Shown in pieces: positions 51,566-61,249 of a DNA stretch of 64,000 nt; position 1 is the first letter of the stretch; every line of letters starts with the position of its first letter. The stretch is from positions 86,382 through 150,381 of the forward strand of contig CAOVHW010000001.1 of assembly GCA_948543815.1 (NCBI GenBank), written 5' to 3'. Made by a program: the position numbers and the translations under genes. The notes under the pieces are model-generated. The model made no database searches. It was not told the origin of the DNA and saw only the letters and a list, made by a program, of their open reading frames with translations. Source of the stretch: an uncultured Eubacteriales bacterium (GTDB lineage: Bacteria > Bacillota > Clostridia > Lachnospirales > CAMVHY01).

Positions 51566-52600
51566 TTGGAGTACTACAAAAAAAATCGTAAGCAAATAGA
51601 TGAAATTGCTTACGTCTTATTATTTTTAGTAGTAACATGGATATTTTTCAAATATATTTTTTATTACGTCTCACCATTTATTTTTGGTTATATTATTTCA
51701 TTGGTACTAAATCCATTCGTAATAATTTTAAGTAAGAGATTAAAAATTAGTAAAGCGATAGCGTCATTTTTATGCTGTATCATTTTTATCGTACTTATAA
51801 TATTTTTTTGTAAAACAATTTTATCACGCGTAATAATGGAGGGAAAATATTTTTTTGCGAATATACCATTTTATACTCAAGAATTTATGATTAAGCTTGA
51901 GCAATTCAAATTAAAATATAATCATGTAATTGGTATAATTCCAAAAGATATGAAACAAAATATTTATGAGTGCGTACAAAAAAAATTGACTACATTTTTA
52001 AGTCAATCTGGTAACATCGTAAAAATTATTCCTGAATTATTTTTAAATGTCGTAGTAACAATGATAGCCGCATTTTTTTTCGTTAAAGATAAAATTTTGA
52101 TACGAGAATTTTGCCAACATATTGTACCAAAAAAAATTTTAGTTACATTTGGGCAATTAAAAAAAGGATGCCTACAAGGATTAATCGCTTATATTAAAGC
52201 TGAATTTATAATGATGAGTGTTACGGCTGCTATATGTACGATTGGTTTTTGCATTATAAAATATCCATACGCATTATTCTTAGGATTGGTAAGTGCAATT
52301 GTCGACGCACTTCCAATTTTCGGAACTGGATTTATTATTTGGCCATGGGCCGCTTATTGTTTTTTAAATGAAAATTTTAATCGCGCAATTATTTTACTTA
52401 TAACATATTTATCAACGCGAATGATGCGTCATATTCTTTCGCCAAAACTTATTGGAAAACAAATTGGTGTTCATCCATTATTAATGCTCGCTGCAATTTA
52501 TATCGGCTTGAAAATTTTTGGATTACTTGGTGTAATTTTCGGCCCGATTATGATTATCACTGGAAAAATTATTTTGGAAGATTATTCAAAGAAAAATTAA
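51566..52600 (+). CDS. ytvI: AI-2E-family membrane protein, YtvI-like
   Basis: 344 residues with about seven membrane helices in the AI-2E/PerM arrangement, including the re-entrant A-L-P-I-F-G-T-G region and the C-terminal H-P-L-L-M-L-A-A-I-Y-I-G-L helix. It resembles the sporulation membrane protein YtvI, which is made in the mother cell in Bacillus. The start is TTG 51566, with a weak GA-rich site upstream. The last ~33 codons have a degenerate copy at 53972-54070. Confidence 0.82.
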   Translation: MEYYKKNRKQIDEIAYVLLFLVVTWIFFKYIFYYVSPFIFGYIISLVLNPFVIILSKRLKISKAIASFLCCIIFIVLIIFFCKTILSRVIMEGKYFFANIPFYTQEFMIKLEQFKLKYNHVIGIIPKDMKQNIYECVQKKLTTFLSQSGNIVKIIPELFLNVVVTMIAAFFFVKDKILIREFCQHIVPKKILVTFGQLKKGCLQGLIAYIKAEFIMMSVTAAICTIGFCIIKYPYALFLGLVSAIVDALPIFGTGFIIWPWAAYCFLNENFNRAIILLITYLSTRMMRHILSPKLIGKQIGVHPLLMLAAIYIGLKIFGLLGVIFGPIMIITGKIILEDYSKKN

Positions 52601-52625
52601 ATTGAAGAATAAAAACGTAACACGC

Positions 52626-52654
52626 TTGACATAATATTAAAATATTATTACAAT
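52626..52654 (+). promoter_or_regulatory. Promoter cassette 1 with palindromic spacer
   Basis: TTGACA, 17 bp, TACAAT. A perfect inverted repeat ATAATATT-AA-AATATTAT runs from the end of the -35 box through the spacer, a possible operator. The cassette recurs at 54095 and 56263. Confidence 0.75.
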
Positions 52655-52684
52655 AATAATATTATGCGCAAGGAGATGATTGTG

Positions 52685-53890
52685 ATGGCGAACGAAAATT
52701 TTAATTTAGAAAATCTTTTAAATGGTTTTTCTAACCAAAATTTTGAAAATTACCAAGAGTTTGTTGATGAATCAGATGAATCAGATGAATCAACTCAAGA
52801 TGAAGACTTCCAAGAATTTTTTAGTGAATTAGACGAACCAACTTAAGATAAAATAACTAATATTTTAGAGAATTTACCGAATATAGAAGGTTATATCGAA
52901 AGGTTTAAAAATAGTTTAACAGAATGTTATAGATTGATGCCGTTTAATATGTATAGTAATGGGGTATTTTCTGAGGATATTGATATAATTATTGCTGGAG
53001 AGCTTATTTTGATAGAGTTACGAAATAGAGGATATATTTCTCCTGAGGAGTCTAATAGATTAAGTCAAATTATAAACGAATTGTTAAATAATGATCTATC
53101 TAATACAAGAAATAATAATGCAAAAGAATTTATTGATTTTTTGAAAGAAAATTTTAATAATGATTCGCTAATAAAAGATAATTCTTTTCTTTTTGAGGTA
53201 GGAGAAAAGCTCTTAGAAAAAAATTCTTCAGAAATTTTAGAAGATAGGCTTAATTATATTTTAAAAATTTTAAAAGAAAGCCAACCCAACCAATATAATC
53301 AAGTTTTAAAAATTCTAAATGATGCAAAATTAAAAGAGAGATATGAAGAATTTAGAAATGCTTTAATAGAAATTTATGAAAGAGATGAAATAAACGGAAC
53401 TGAAATTTTTGCTAAAGTTCTTGATGGGATTACTGATAGAGGTGTAGAACAAATCGAAGATATTTTGTCCCTTATTGATGAAGGTGAAAAAGGAAAGCAT
53501 GAAGAACAGGAAACTTTTATATCAGATGATGAAAATCCAAATGAATTAAATGAAGATTCTGATAGTGATTTTTTTCAAATATTAATGGCTCGAGAAGATA
53601 TTACCGTAAGCGATATTAAGAGATTAAAGCAAGTTATTGTGAAATTAAGCCCTGACGAAGTAGTAAAATTGGTTGATGATTTAAAAAAAAATGTTGAAAG
53701 TAACGCGCCAAGGAAAAAAATCATTTCACTTATTAAAACTGCAGAAAATTATTTAGAAGGGAAAGCACCAAATAGGCCACAGCAACCGATTAAAAAAAGA
53801 CGTGAGCCTAAAAAGCCACAAATATTTTATAAAATAACTAACAAATCAAATAAGTTGAAAGCGCAGCGTAAAGGGAAAATGGTCAAGTAA
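52685..53890 (+). CDS. Repeat protein interrupted by a nonsense codon
   Basis: Paralogue of the 54.2-kb gene. ATG 52685 has AAGGAG nine bases upstream. After 53 codons TAA occurs at 52844-52846, and the same frame then runs open to 53890 (about 347 more codons). The position reads L-D-E-P-T-stop-D-K-I-x-x-I-L-E-N-L, where the intact paralogue has L-D-E-P-T-Q-E-K-I-x-x-I-L-E-N-L, so a CAA-to-TAA change is the simplest explanation. The C-terminal part shares D-I-T-V-S-D-x-K and a basic tail with the paralogue. The longest free frame could start at TTG 52934. No membrane segment, no signal peptide, function unknown. Confidence 0.65.
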
Positions 53891-53971
53891 TTTAAAACAT
53901 AAAAAGATAGCTAAAAGTATGCGATAAAAATAATTTTTAAAATCAAAATTTATACTAATTTGTCATAAATT

Positions 53972-54070
53972 TATATCGGGTTGAAAATTTTCGGATTAAT
54001 TTCGATAGTTTTTAGCTTAATTATTATTACAGAGAAAATTATTTTGGAGGATTATTCAAAGAAAAATTAA
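53972..54070 (+). pseudogene. Duplicated 3' fragment of ytvI
   Basis: 33 codons reading Y-I-G-L-K-I-F-G-L...I-I-L-E-D-Y-S-K-K-N, stop. This is the same end as ytvI (52502-52600) with several substitutions, followed by the same ~90-bp leader and promoter. It shows that the block ytvI-end, promoter and gene start was copied to make the next gene. Confidence 0.85.
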
Positions 54071-54094
54071 ATTGAGAATAAAAACGTAACATAC

Positions 54095-54123
54095 TTGACA
54101 TAATATTAAAACATTGTTACAAT
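54095..54123 (+). promoter_or_regulatory. Promoter cassette 2
   Basis: TTGACA, 17 bp (TAATATTAAAACATTGT), TACAAT. It differs from cassette 1 by a few bases that break the right half of the palindrome. Confidence 0.75.
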
Positions 54124-54153
54124 AATGATATTATGTACAAGGAGATGATTGTG

Positions 54154-56190
54154 ATGGCCAAGGGAAATATTAATTTAGCAAATCGTTTGAATGATTTTAA
54201 GGATCGTATACCAAATTTTGAAAAATTTAACGAGATTTTTAATGAATTAGATGTGGACAGAAAAACTGATATAATTAATATTTTAGAAAATTTACCTAAT
54301 AGGAGATATGTAGGGAAAATTACGGATGAGATAATGCAATATTGTAGAACAGCAGATGAAACTGAAGATGGTTTCTTTACCGTAGACATAAAACTGGATA
54401 TAGTTATTGAGAGAGAAATTTTATTACAGAAGTTAAATTCAAAAGGTATTGCAGAAATAGACTGCAACCAATTGAGGCAATATATAAATTATTTGGAGAA
54501 TAAAGAGGCATTTAAAGTTATTAACAATTTAAGTAAAAGTTTAGATAATAGCCAATTAAGTAATAAAGTTTTTTCTACAATCGAGAAATTAAAAAAAAAT
54601 ATTGAAATGGTACATATAAATCGTTTAAATAATTTTAAGGATCGCATACCAAATTTTGAAATATTCCGAAAGTTTTTTAGTAAATTAGATGAACCAACTC
54701 AAGAAAAAATAATTTATATTTTAGAGAATTTGCATAATAATAAATCTGCAAGTGAAATTACGGATAAGATAATGCAATATTGTAGAATAGTAAATGAATG
54801 TGACGATGATTTCTTTACTTTTTTAAACATAAAACACTATATAGATTTTGATATAGAGATTTTGTTAAATAAACTAATTTCAAGAGGTATTGAAAAAACG
54901 GACTGTTACCAATTGAGGTACTATATGAAGTGTTTGAATAATAAAGAGGCAAATAGAGTTATTGAAAATTTAAACAAAAATTTAAATAATAAACGATTAA
55001 GCAATATAGTTTCTTCTACAATCAAGGAACTTGAAAAAAATATTATAAAGCGTTTAAATAATTTTAAGAATCGCATACCAAATTTTGAAGAATTTAAAGA
55101 GATTTTTAATGGATTAGATGTGAAAAGAAAAAGTAATATAATTAATATTTTAGAATGTTTGTGTGGTAGGGGATATGTAAGTAAAATTGCGGATGAGATA
55201 ATGCAAAATTGTAGAAAAGCAGATAAAGATGGTTCCTTTACTATAGACCCAAATCTGGATATAGTTATTGATAGAGAGGTTTTGTTAAATGAAATATTTT
55301 TTAAAGGTGTTATTAATAAAAAATACTCCAACCTATTGATAAAATATATGAATGCTTTGGTTTTGACTAATAAAGGGCTAAATAAAGCTATTAAAAAATT
55401 AAACGAAGATTTATATAATGACAAATTACGCTATACAATTTTTTCTATAATCCAAAAAAGCCAAAAATCAGTTATAATAACTCTTTTAAACAATTTTAAG
55501 GATGACATACCAGATTTTGAAAAAGTTAAAGATATTGTTGATAAATTAAATATATCAACCAAAGAAAGATTAATTGAAATTTTAATTCAGCCACTTAAAC
55601 AAAGATATTTCAAAAATTTTGTAACTGAATTAATAAAGTTGTATGAAGAAAGCAACATGGAAAGATTTTATATAGTTATTGACAGAGAAATTTTGTTACA
55701 ACGATTACGTGATCGAGAAGACTTTACACACGATGAGCGTAAAAGGTTTAGTCAAGTTATAAATACACTAAGTAATGAGTCTGCAAAATTATTTATTGAA
55801 GATATAAAAAGTATTTTAAGCAGTAGAACACAAAAAGAAGTAATTCTTGAAAGAATTAATGATGGGGAAAATAAGATAGAAGAAGAAAAAGATAATTTTT
55901 GTAGAGAATTAAAGAAGAAAGCTGATATTACCGTAAGCGATACTAAACAAATAAGGAAAGTTATAGATGGTTTACCTTATGATGAATGGGACAAATCTTG
56001 TAATGCTTTGAGAGAGAATGCATTAAATGGTAAGTCAAGAAGAGAAATCCCTTCGCTTATTAATGTAAAAGAGACAAACAATTCAAATAATCCACTTCAG
56101 AAAGTTGACCAAGCAAATAAGTCAAAAATGCCGCATAAAAAGAAAATTGCTCAAATGATTTCAAAACGCTCAAAGGAAGATATACTATAA
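54154..56190 (+). CDS. Four-repeat helical protein, unknown function
   Basis: 678 residues from ATG 54154, with GGAG nine bases upstream. Four repeats of about 130-150 residues begin near residues 10, 158, 300 and 447, each opening with L-N-[DN]-F-K-[DN]-x-I-P-[ND]-F-E and containing I-L-E-x-L and a D-x-E-[IV]-L-L core. The fourth repeat is the most divergent. A C-terminal module (D-I-T-V-S-D-T-K...) and a basic tail are shared with the interrupted gene upstream. There is no signal peptide or membrane segment. The protein is Asn/Lys/Ile-rich. Its position downstream of a copied ytvI end shows an origin by segmental duplication. Confidence 0.8.
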   Translation: MAKGNINLANRLNDFKDRIPNFEKFNEIFNELDVDRKTDIINILENLPNRRYVGKITDEIMQYCRTADETEDGFFTVDIKLDIVIEREILLQKLNSKGIAEIDCNQLRQYINYLENKEAFKVINNLSKSLDNSQLSNKVFSTIEKLKKNIEMVHINRLNNFKDRIPNFEIFRKFFSKLDEPTQEKIIYILENLHNNKSASEITDKIMQYCRIVNECDDDFFTFLNIKHYIDFDIEILLNKLISRGIEKTDCYQLRYYMKCLNNKEANRVIENLNKNLNNKRLSNIVSSTIKELEKNIIKRLNNFKNRIPNFEEFKEIFNGLDVKRKSNIINILECLCGRGYVSKIADEIMQNCRKADKDGSFTIDPNLDIVIDREVLLNEIFFKGVINKKYSNLLIKYMNALVLTNKGLNKAIKKLNEDLYNDKLRYTIFSIIQKSQKSVIITLLNNFKDDIPDFEKVKDIVDKLNISTKERLIEILIQPLKQRYFKNFVTELIKLYEESNMERFYIVIDREILLQRLRDREDFTHDERKRFSQVINTLSNESAKLFIEDIKSILSSRTQKEVILERINDGENKIEEEKDNFCRELKKKADITVSDTKQIRKVIDGLPYDEWDKSCNALRENALNGKSRREIPSLINVKETNNSNNPLQKVDQANKSKMPHKKKIAQMISKRSKEDIL

Positions 56191-56202
56191 AAATAATTTT
56201 CA

Positions 56203-56230
56203 AAATCAAATCTTTGAATTTGATTTTTTT
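56203..56230 (+). terminator. Terminator of the four-repeat gene
   Basis: AAATCAAAT/ATTTGATTT stem followed by a T run. Confidence 0.8.
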
Positions 56231-56262
56231 GTAAAAATTAAGGAGATAAAAAAGTAACAAAC

Positions 56263-56291
56263 TTGATATAATATTAAAATGATGTTACAAT
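56263..56291 (+). promoter_or_regulatory. Promoter cassette 3
   Basis: TTGATA, 17 bp (TAATATTAAAATGATGT), TACAAT; the same left half-site as cassettes 1 and 2. Confidence 0.75.
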
Positions 56292-56321
56292 AATAATATT
56301 AAATTTGAGGAGATGATTATT

Positions 56322-56915
56322 ATGGAAACTGGACAACATTTAATTGTAGATTGGCAAAACAAATTGAAATATATTTTGACTTCAGCGGGTTATGAAAAAT
56401 ATTGGCCAGAAATAAATGATATTTTACAAAGTTTAGATTCACAAAGGAAAGAAAAATTAATGAATTTTTTATCGGTTAGTGAAGGTGTTATAGGAGGATT
56501 TAAATCAGCAGATTTATCAACTGTGTTAAATGTTTTTAAAAAATTAAATTTTAATTATAGAATAGGATTAATTGATGTTTTAAACAATGGGGATAATGGT
56601 AAACAATTAAATCTTTACGAACAAGGAGACTTAATTAATGTTTTAGATAGATTAGATGAAACTGACAAATGCAATTTGATTAATGTTTTATATCAATCAA
56701 GTTTAGATAAAAAAAAGGAATACATTAGTCAATTAAATAGGATTGGAAATGAACAGTCAAAATTAAAAGAATCAATTAATTCTATTAATGTGGGTTTTTA
56801 TAAAACACAACAGGAATCTAAGGAGATGCAACGACCAATTCAACTGGTAAATCAAAATAATTCTCAAAGTAAAAATGAAAATTATAAAAAGCAGCAGCCG
56901 CAAACTAATAGGTAA
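56322..56915 (+). CDS. Short repeat-family protein
   Basis: 197 residues from ATG 56322, with GAGGAG upstream. Three short helical units share L-x-x-L-[DN]-x-x-x-[KR]-x-x-L-[IM]-[ND]-[FV]-L (near 32-50, 72-88 and 107-123), like the I-I-N-I-L-E-x-L part of the 54.2-kb repeats. The tail is Gln/Asn/Lys-rich and probably disordered. No signal or membrane segment. Third gene of the promoter-cassette series; function unknown. Confidence 0.7.
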   Translation: METGQHLIVDWQNKLKYILTSAGYEKYWPEINDILQSLDSQRKEKLMNFLSVSEGVIGGFKSADLSTVLNVFKKLNFNYRIGLIDVLNNGDNGKQLNLYEQGDLINVLDRLDETDKCNLINVLYQSSLDKKKEYISQLNRIGNEQSKLKESINSINVGFYKTQQESKEMQRPIQLVNQNNSQSKNENYKKQQPQTNR

Positions 56916-56942
56916 TCTCTACAGCAAACTTAAAAAAATTTG

Positions 56943-56970
56943 AAATCAAATCTTCGGATTTGATTTTTTT
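56943..56970 (+). terminator. Terminator with UUCG loop
   Basis: AAATCAAATC-TTCG-GATTTGATTT stem followed by a T run. Confidence 0.88.
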
Positions 56971-57029
56971 GTTGTAAAAATGCGGATGATTTTGATAATC
57001 TAATAATAAAATTATTTTTTGAGGTTAAG

Positions 57030-57485
57030 ATGAATAACAAAGGTTTTACTTTGATTGAATTAATAATTTCGTTGGCAATTAGTGTAATAATTTTGAGCTT
57101 AGGTTCAATTTCTTTTAATGTTGTTGAGCGCCATCGAATTGTTCAATCCGCAAATATTTTACGTTCAAATTTAAGATATTGTCAGAAAAATGCTGTCGAT
57201 GAAAAAAGGAAATATGTTTTAACTTTTGATTCAAATAAAAATTTATATTATGTGCGGCGTGCGGATGATAGTGGTTTACTGCGCAAAGTTTCGCAAGTTA
57301 ATTTGCCATTGGGGATAAATATTTTTACGAATGCCAAAGAAAATTCAGTAGCTTATACTTTGCGTGGAACAACTGGAAGTGCGTGTACAATAAATTTGCG
57401 CGGTCAAAAATATTTTTTGAAAATGACAGTTAATGTTGGCTGCGGCCGCGTAAAAATTAATCCTGTTCAAAAACTTTATTCATAA
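57030..57485 (+). CDS. Type IV prepilin-like protein (GspH/ComGD type)
   Basis: 151 residues. The class III prepilin signal M-N-N-K-G/F-T-L-I-E-L-I-I-S-L-A-I is present, with cleavage expected after Gly5 and Glu at +5 of the mature protein. One membrane helix follows, then a globular part with two Cys that could pair. It could be a minor pseudopilin of a competence or pilus system. No prepilin peptidase, assembly ATPase or other pilin gene is nearby, so it is an orphan. GAGG precedes the ATG. Confidence 0.85.
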   Translation: MNNKGFTLIELIISLAISVIILSLGSISFNVVERHRIVQSANILRSNLRYCQKNAVDEKRKYVLTFDSNKNLYYVRRADDSGLLRKVSQVNLPLGINIFTNAKENSVAYTLRGTTGSACTINLRGQKYFLKMTVNVGCGRVKINPVQKLYS

Positions 57486-57557
57486 AAATAATTTTGCGCA
57501 TTAATTTTATTTTTGTTAAACTATTATGCGTGAAATTATTTTTTTTTGGAGGCAATT

Positions 57558-60122
57558 ATGAGTTTCTTGACAAAATTATTTGGCAATTATAGTGAAAAAG
57601 AAATTAAACGAATTCTTCCACTAGCTAAAAAAATTGAAGGTCTTGATGAACAAATGCAAGAATTATCTGACGATGAATTAAAAAATAAAACGCTTGAATT
57701 TAAAAATATGCTTGCAAATGGTAAAACTCTTGACGATATTTTACCAGAAGCTTTTGCAGTTGTACGTGAGGCAGCATTTCGTACGCTTGAAATGAAACAT
57801 TTTCATGTGCAAATTATTGGCGGAATCGTTTTGCATCAAGGTCGTATCGCAGAAATGAAAACCGGTGAAGGTAAAACTTTGGTTGCAACTTTACCAGCAT
57901 ATCTTAATGCGCTTGAAGGCAAAGGCGTTCATATCGTTACTGTAAATGATTATTTAGCGCAACGTGATGCAAAATGGATGGGACAAATTTTTGAATTTCT
58001 CGGCTTAACGGTTGGTGTTGTTTTAAATTCAATGTCGGCTGATGAACGTAAACAGGCTTATAATTGTGATATAACCTATGCGACAAATAATGAGTTGGGT
58101 TTCGATTATTTGCGCGATAATATGGTTATTTATAAAGAACAAATGGTTCAGCGTGGTTTGAATTATGCGATAATAGATGAAGTCGATTCTGTTTTGATTG
58201 ATGAGGCACGCACGCCGCTTATTATTTCCGGAAGCGGCACGAAATCTACTCAGCTTTATAATATTGCCGATTCATTTGTAAAAACTTTGACACGTGGTCG
58301 AATTTTAAATGAGGACGAGGCGTTAAATCCGATTACAAAAACAGAATTGATTGAAGAAGGCGATTTTGTCGTTGACGAAAAGGCTAAGAGCGTTACGTTG
58401 ACTCAGGAAGGAATTAAAAAGGCAGAAAAATTTTTTCGTATCGAAAATTTATCTGACCCCGCAAATCTTGAACTGCAGCATCATATTAATAATGCGCTTA
58501 AGGCAAATTATAATATGGCGGCCGATAAAGATTATGTTGTCAAGGAAAATGAAATAATAATTGTTGACGAATTTACCGGACGACTTATGCCCGGCCGCAG
58601 ATATTCTGATGGTTTACATCAAGCTATTGAGGCAAAAGAAGGTGTAAAAGTAAATCGCGAAAGTAAAACTTTAGCGACAATTACTTTCCAAAACTTTTTC
58701 AATAAATATGCGAAAAAAGCCGGAATGACAGGAACTGCTGTTACTGAAGAGAATGAGTTTCGACAAATTTATGGCTTGGATGTTGTCGAGATTAGTCCAA
58801 ATAAACCTGTCATTCGTATTGATTATCCTGATTCAGTTTATCGAACTGAAGCTGCAAAGTTTCGAGCTGTTGTGAAAGAAATTAAACAATCGTATGAAAA
58901 AGGTCAACCGGTTTTGGTTGGCACGATTACTATTGACAAGTCGGAAAAACTTAGCCAAATGTTAAAGCGCGAGGGAATTCCTCATCAAGTTTTGAATGCA
59001 AAATATCATGAGAAAGAAGCTGAAATTATTTCCAAAGCTGGAAATAAAAATGCGGTTACGATTGCGACAAATATGGCGGGGCGCGGTACTGACATAAAAC
59101 TCGGTGATGGCGTAAAAGAATTAGGTGGATTAAAAATAATTGGAACGGAACGCCATGAATCGCGACGCATTGATAATCAATTACGTGGGCGTTCGGGCCG
59201 TCAGGGTGATCCCGGTGAGTCACGATTTTTTATTTCACTTGAAGATGATTTGATGCGATTGTTTGGCTCAGAAAAAATGATGAAGATTGTTGACGTTTTG
59301 GGTTTGCCTGAAGACGAAGCAATTGAACATAAAATTTTATCTAAAGCGATTGAAAATGCGCAGAAAAAAGTTGAGGGCAATAACTTTGCAATACGTAAAC
59401 ATCTTTTGGAATACGATAAAGTTATGAATGAGCAGCGCGAAATTATTTATGCTGAGCGATTGAAAGTTTTACAAGGTGAAAATATCAAAGATAACATAAT
59501 GAAAATGTTAAAAGAAGTTATCACGCGCAATGTTAATTTGTATTCAGGTGAATCCGATTTCTCCGAAGATTGGGATATCAATAATCTCAATGAATTTTTG
59601 CTGCCGATTTTCCATGAGGTCGCCGTAGTTTTGAGTGATGATGACAAAGAAGTTTTAAAAAAGTCGGATTTAATTGACCAATTATTTGTGCGTGCACAGA
59701 AAATTTATGATGAAAAAGAAAATGAGTTTGGTGCTGAGCATATGCGCGAAATTGAGCGGATTATAACTTTGCGCATGGTTGACCAGCATTGGACTGATCA
59801 TATTGACAATATGGACCAAATGCGGCAGGGAATTTCGCTGCGCGCTTACGCACAACGTGATCCGTTAGTTGAATATAAATTTTTGAGCTACGATATGTTC
59901 GAGGAAATGAGCAATAATATTCAACTTGATACAATTCGTGGATTATTTAATGTTCGACTTGAAACGCCGCCGGAACGCGAACAAGTTGTAAAAGAAGTTT
60001 CAACAAATGTTGAATCAACCGAAAAAAAAACGATTCAACGTAAAGAATCTAAAATCGGTAGAAATGACCCATGCCCATGCGGCAGTGGCAAAAAATATAA
60101 GCAATGTTGTGGGAAAAAATAA
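57558..60122 (+). CDS. secA: Preprotein translocase ATPase SecA
   Basis: 854 residues from ATG 57558 (GGAGG upstream). DEAD motor motifs are M-K-T-G-E-G-K-T (Walker A near 101-108), D-E-V-D-S-V-L-I-D-E-A-R-T-P-L and I-A-T-N-M-A-G-R-G-T-D. Q-L-R-G-R-S-G-R-Q-G-D-P-G lies in NBD2, and the C-terminal zinc/SecB-binding tail is C-P-C-G-S-G-K-K-Y-K-x-C-C-G. It drives Sec export, which the SLH and signal-peptide proteins of this window need. prfB follows 12 bp downstream. Confidence 0.97.
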   Translation: MSFLTKLFGNYSEKEIKRILPLAKKIEGLDEQMQELSDDELKNKTLEFKNMLANGKTLDDILPEAFAVVREAAFRTLEMKHFHVQIIGGIVLHQGRIAEMKTGEGKTLVATLPAYLNALEGKGVHIVTVNDYLAQRDAKWMGQIFEFLGLTVGVVLNSMSADERKQAYNCDITYATNNELGFDYLRDNMVIYKEQMVQRGLNYAIIDEVDSVLIDEARTPLIISGSGTKSTQLYNIADSFVKTLTRGRILNEDEALNPITKTELIEEGDFVVDEKAKSVTLTQEGIKKAEKFFRIENLSDPANLELQHHINNALKANYNMAADKDYVVKENEIIIVDEFTGRLMPGRRYSDGLHQAIEAKEGVKVNRESKTLATITFQNFFNKYAKKAGMTGTAVTEENEFRQIYGLDVVEISPNKPVIRIDYPDSVYRTEAAKFRAVVKEIKQSYEKGQPVLVGTITIDKSEKLSQMLKREGIPHQVLNAKYHEKEAEIISKAGNKNAVTIATNMAGRGTDIKLGDGVKELGGLKIIGTERHESRRIDNQLRGRSGRQGDPGESRFFISLEDDLMRLFGSEKMMKIVDVLGLPEDEAIEHKILSKAIENAQKKVEGNNFAIRKHLLEYDKVMNEQREIIYAERLKVLQGENIKDNIMKMLKEVITRNVNLYSGESDFSEDWDINNLNEFLLPIFHEVAVVLSDDDKEVLKKSDLIDQLFVRAQKIYDEKENEFGAEHMREIERIITLRMVDQHWTDHIDNMDQMRQGISLRAYAQRDPLVEYKFLSYDMFEEMSNNIQLDTIRGLFNVRLETPPEREQVVKEVSTNVESTEKKTIQRKESKIGRNDPCPCGSGKKYKQCCGKK

Positions 60123-60134
60123 GAGGTGAAAATT

Positions 60135-61236
60135 TTGTTTGAACTCGATGAAATCTACACACAAATGAATGAGTATAAAAAAAAATTAGATGATATGGGG
60201 CGATCTCTTTGACATCGATACGCTTAAATTAAAATTGCAAAATCTTGAAACTGAATTATGTCAGCCGGAAATTTGGAGTGATATAAAAAAGTCGCAAGTG
60301 ATTACAAAACAAAAAAAACAGCTCGAAATTAAAGTTTTAAATTTTGAATCACTTTATAATCAATGTCAAGATATTTTTGTATTTATTGAATTGGCCGAAC
60401 AGGAAAATGATTTGAGTCTTTTGTCCGAAATTAAATCCGCTAAAAATAAATTTGTCAGTGAATTTGAATCTTTTCGTATCTCAAATTTGTTGAGCGGTGA
60501 ATATGATTTCAATAATGCAATTGTTTCTTTACATTCCGGTGCGGGTGGAACTGAAGCATGTGATTGGGTTGATATGCTCTTTCGAATGTATGGCAAGTGG
60601 TGCGACAAAAATAATTTTTCATTTAAAGTTATGGATTATTTGCCGGGCGAGGAAGCTGGTATTAAATCAGTGACGTTTGAGGTTAAAGGCGACAATGCGT
60701 ATGGATATTTGAAAAGTGAGCGTGGTGTGCATCGACTTATCCGAATTTCACCATTTGATGCGTCGGGGCGTCGGCATACATCATTTGCTTCATGCGAAGT
60801 TATGCCGGAAATAAATGATGAAATTGAAATAAAAATTGCGGAAGATGAGATACGTGTTGATACTTACCGTTCGAGTGGTGCGGGTGGTCAGCATGTAAAT
60901 ACAACTGATTCCGCAATTCGTATTACACATTTGCCAACCGGAATTGTTGTTCAGTGTCAAAATGAGCGCTCGCAAATACAAAATCGTGAATTCGCAATGA
61001 ATATGCTTAGGGCAAAATTATTGTCAATGAAAATTGATGAACAGCGCGCAAAATTGGAAGGCATACGTGGCCAGCAAAAAGAAATTGCGTGGGGAAGTCA
61101 AATTCGTACTTACGTATTTCATCCGTATAATTTAGTCAAAGACCATCGTACAAATGTTGAAACGGGTAACGTTCGCGCGGTTATGGACGGCGATATCAAT
61201 TTGTTTATAAATGCTTATTTAACTTTATTTGCTTAA
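60135..61236 (+). CDS. prfB: Peptide chain release factor 2, with programmed +1 frameshift
   Basis: Translation starts at TTG 60135 (AGAGGTGA upstream) and reads 25 codons to CTT-TGA-C at 60207-60213. A +1 shift skips base 60210 and continues from GAC 60211 to the stop at 61236, giving 366 residues, the normal RF2 length. The joined sequence M-G-R-S-L-D-I-D is the RF2 pattern. The stop-codon recognition motif S-P-F and the catalytic G-G-Q (in G-A-G-G-Q-H-V-N) are present. RF2 reads TGA and TAA, so low RF2 favours the shift: autoregulation. The stimulatory G run (60197-60200) ends 6 bases before CTT instead of the usual 3. Confidence 0.95.
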
Positions 61237-61249
61237 AATAAAAAAGAAA

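Noticed and set aside
57030..57485. Start of a full type IV pilus or competence operon
   Set aside because: Only one prepilin gene is present; the neighbours are a repeat gene and secA.
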